Below, piece after piece: positions 6,777-7,765 of a DNA stretch of 7,765 nt (positions are counted from its first letter, which is position 1; the number at the start of each line of letters is the position of its first letter). The DNA comes from an uncultured Synergistales bacterium. GTDB taxonomy: Bacteria > Synergistota > Synergistia > Synergistales > Aminobacteriaceae. Position numbers and translations under genes: made by a program. The notes beneath the pieces were generated by a model. The model had not been told where the DNA came from and made no database searches. It was given only the letters and a program-made list of their open reading frames with translations. The DNA lies in the NCBI GenBank assembly GCA_937957815.1, contig CALFXN010000589.1, forward strand, positions 1-7,765. Reading direction: 5' to 3'.

Positions 6777-7574
6777 TTACTCCTTCGCGCGATCTCCCTC
6801 CGCGAGATTCCTGATGAACGGGCGGATCAGGTCGATCGGAATCGGGAAGATCGTCGTCGAGTTCTTCTCGTTGGATATCTCGCGAAGCGTCTGGAGATAT
6901 CGCAACTGCAGCGTGACCGGCGATACCTCCATCTGTCGCGCCGCCTCGCTGAGTTTTTCCGCAGCCTGATACTCGCCTTCGGCAGCGATGATCTTCGCGC
7001 GCCGCTCTCGCTCGGCCTCGGCCTGCTTCGCCATCGCGCGCTTCATCCCTTCCGGGAGTTCGAGTTCCTTGACCTCGACGGCACTTACCTTGATGCCCCA
7101 CGGATCCGTCCTCTCGTCGATGATCTTCTGAAGCTCGCTGTTGATCTTCTCACGCGACGAGAGGACATCGTCGAGATCGACGGAACCGATGACCGAACGA
7201 AGCGTCGTCTGCGAGAGCTGGCTCGTCGCCATGATGTGATTCTCGACTTCGACGACGGAGCGCGACGAATCCATGACCCGGAAATAGACGACCGCGTTCA
7301 CCTTGATCGGGACGTTGTCCCGGGTGATGACCTCCTGCACGGGAACGTCGAGCGTCACCACGCGCAGATCGACCCTGACCACCCTGTCGATGATCGGAAT
7401 GACGAGCACGATGCCGGGTCCCTTTGCGCCGACCAGCCGGCCGAGGCGGAAGACGACCACCCTCTGGTACTCGGGAACGATCTTCACCGCCGACGCCAGG
7501 ATGAACAGGACGATGAGGATAAACCCGAAGGACGTCCCCAGACTGAGCAATATCTCCAAAAGATCGATGACCAT
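6777..7574 (-). CDS. Slipin, SPFH/stomatin-family membrane protein
   Basis: Bacterial stomatin homologue (slipin), a membrane-anchored scaffold of the SPFH superfamily that forms large oligomers and is usually paired with an NfeD partner. The 265 residues show one N-terminal membrane segment (about 10-30, [15 protein letters not shown]), then [17 protein letters not shown] (33-49), [14 protein letters not shown] (52-65), [17 protein letters not shown] (84-100), and a charged coiled-coil segment including [30 protein letters not shown] (179-208), with the AKIIAAEGE signature. ATG at 7574 has AAGGAGG 7 nt upstream and lies 2 nt after the stop of the NfeD gene, so the two are one transcription and translation unit. 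There is no terminator before the leuS promoter, so some read-through into leuS is possible. It is not HflK/HflC, which are longer and paired with each other. The function in this organism is unknown beyond the family role. Confidence 0.93.
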   Translation of the reverse strand: MVIDLLEILLSLGTSFGFILIVLFILASAVKIVPEYQRVVVFRLGRLVGAKGPGIVLVIPIIDRVVRVDLRVVTLDVPVQEVITRDNVPIKVNAVVYFRVMDSSRSVVEVENHIMATSQLSQTTLRSVIGSVDLDDVLSSREKINSELQKIIDERTDPWGIKVSAVEVKELELPEGMKRAMAKQAEAERERRAKIIAAEGEYQAAEKLSEAARQMEVSPVTLQLRYLQTLREISNEKNSTTIFPIPIDLIRPFIRNLAEGDRAKE

Positions 7575-7576
7575 GA

Positions 7577-7765
7577 CTACTCCTCCTTTGCTTTGTGCGT
7601 ATCTTCGGCGGGATTCGCGCTCCCGCTCTCTCCATGCACCACAAGCACGATTCCTTCAAGTCCGGCGACACGAACCTCGTCGCCCTTCACGAAAAACGCA
7701 CCCGAGGAACTCCGCGCCTTCCATATCTCTCCGTGGCACCTGACCAGCCCCTCGGGACGCAGATC
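7577..7765 (-). CDS. NfeD-family protein, C-terminal part only
   Basis: The C-terminal OB-fold domain of an NfeD-family membrane protein, entering from the right edge; 62 codons plus a TAG stop are visible. The visible residues contain [19 protein letters not shown] (about 6-24), then [18 protein letters not shown] (26-43), which is the NfeD pattern (GxVxxxGExWxAxS ... GxxVxVxxxxGxxLxV), and a hydrophilic tail of about 18 residues. In the genomes where NfeD is known it partners the adjacent SPFH protein, and here the slipin ATG follows 2 nt after the stop. The start and membrane part lie outside the window, so I cannot tell a short NfeD from the long form that carries a ClpP-like serine protease domain. 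Confidence 0.85.
   Translation of the reverse strand, partial: DLRPEGLVRCHGEIWKARSSSGAFFVKGDEVRVAGLEGIVLVVHGESGSANPAEDTHKAKEE

Noticed and set aside
1..7765. CRISPR, insertion sequence, tRNA/rRNA or phage elements
   Set aside because: No spaced direct repeats, no terminal inverted repeats with transposase, no cloverleaf pattern or integrase/phage proteins were seen on either strand.

Overview
The window is a compact stretch of bacterial core genome. It is GC-rich, gaps between genes are under 100 bp, and nearly every gene lies on the minus strand. I see no insertion sequence, prophage gene, CRISPR array, tRNA or rRNA. The proteins are clearly bacterial. The gene mix (slipin/NfeD, leuS, holA, rpsT, a DinG-type helicase, rpmH-rnpA-yidD) and the heavy use of GTG/TTG starts fit an anaerobic deep-branching lineage. 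Synergistota is one guess, but the sequence alone does not settle the phylum.

Layout in minus-strand reading order, from high to low coordinates: the tail of an NfeD-family gene (7765-7577); a slipin (SPFH/stomatin family) gene 2 nt later; a promoter with a perfect TATAAT, then leuS; holA, overlapping the end of leuS; rpsT, the only plus-strand gene, convergent with holA and divergent from the next gene; a DinG/XPD-type helicase with iron-sulphur cysteines; an extended -10 promoter overlapping the helicase stop codon; then rpmH, rnpA and yidD, tightly packed, with yidD running off the left edge.

The genes fall into four functional groups: membrane protein quality (NfeD/slipin), translation (LeuRS, ribosomal proteins S20 and L34), DNA replication and repair (Pol III delta, DinG-like helicase), and RNA processing plus membrane insertion (RNase P protein, YidD). 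The conserved rpmH-rnpA-yidD block is preceded by the helicase, not by dnaA/oriC as in many bacteria.

I found no convincing new defence, mobile or biosynthetic system. The points worth a second look are about gene expression: a possible RBS-masking hairpin and a 5'-terminal stem-loop in the rpmH leader; an rnpA reading frame that stays open through all of rpmH; a promoter that uses a stop codon as its extended -10; an rpsT terminator embedded in the 3' end of holA; and non-ATG starts in six of the eight genes whose start is visible.
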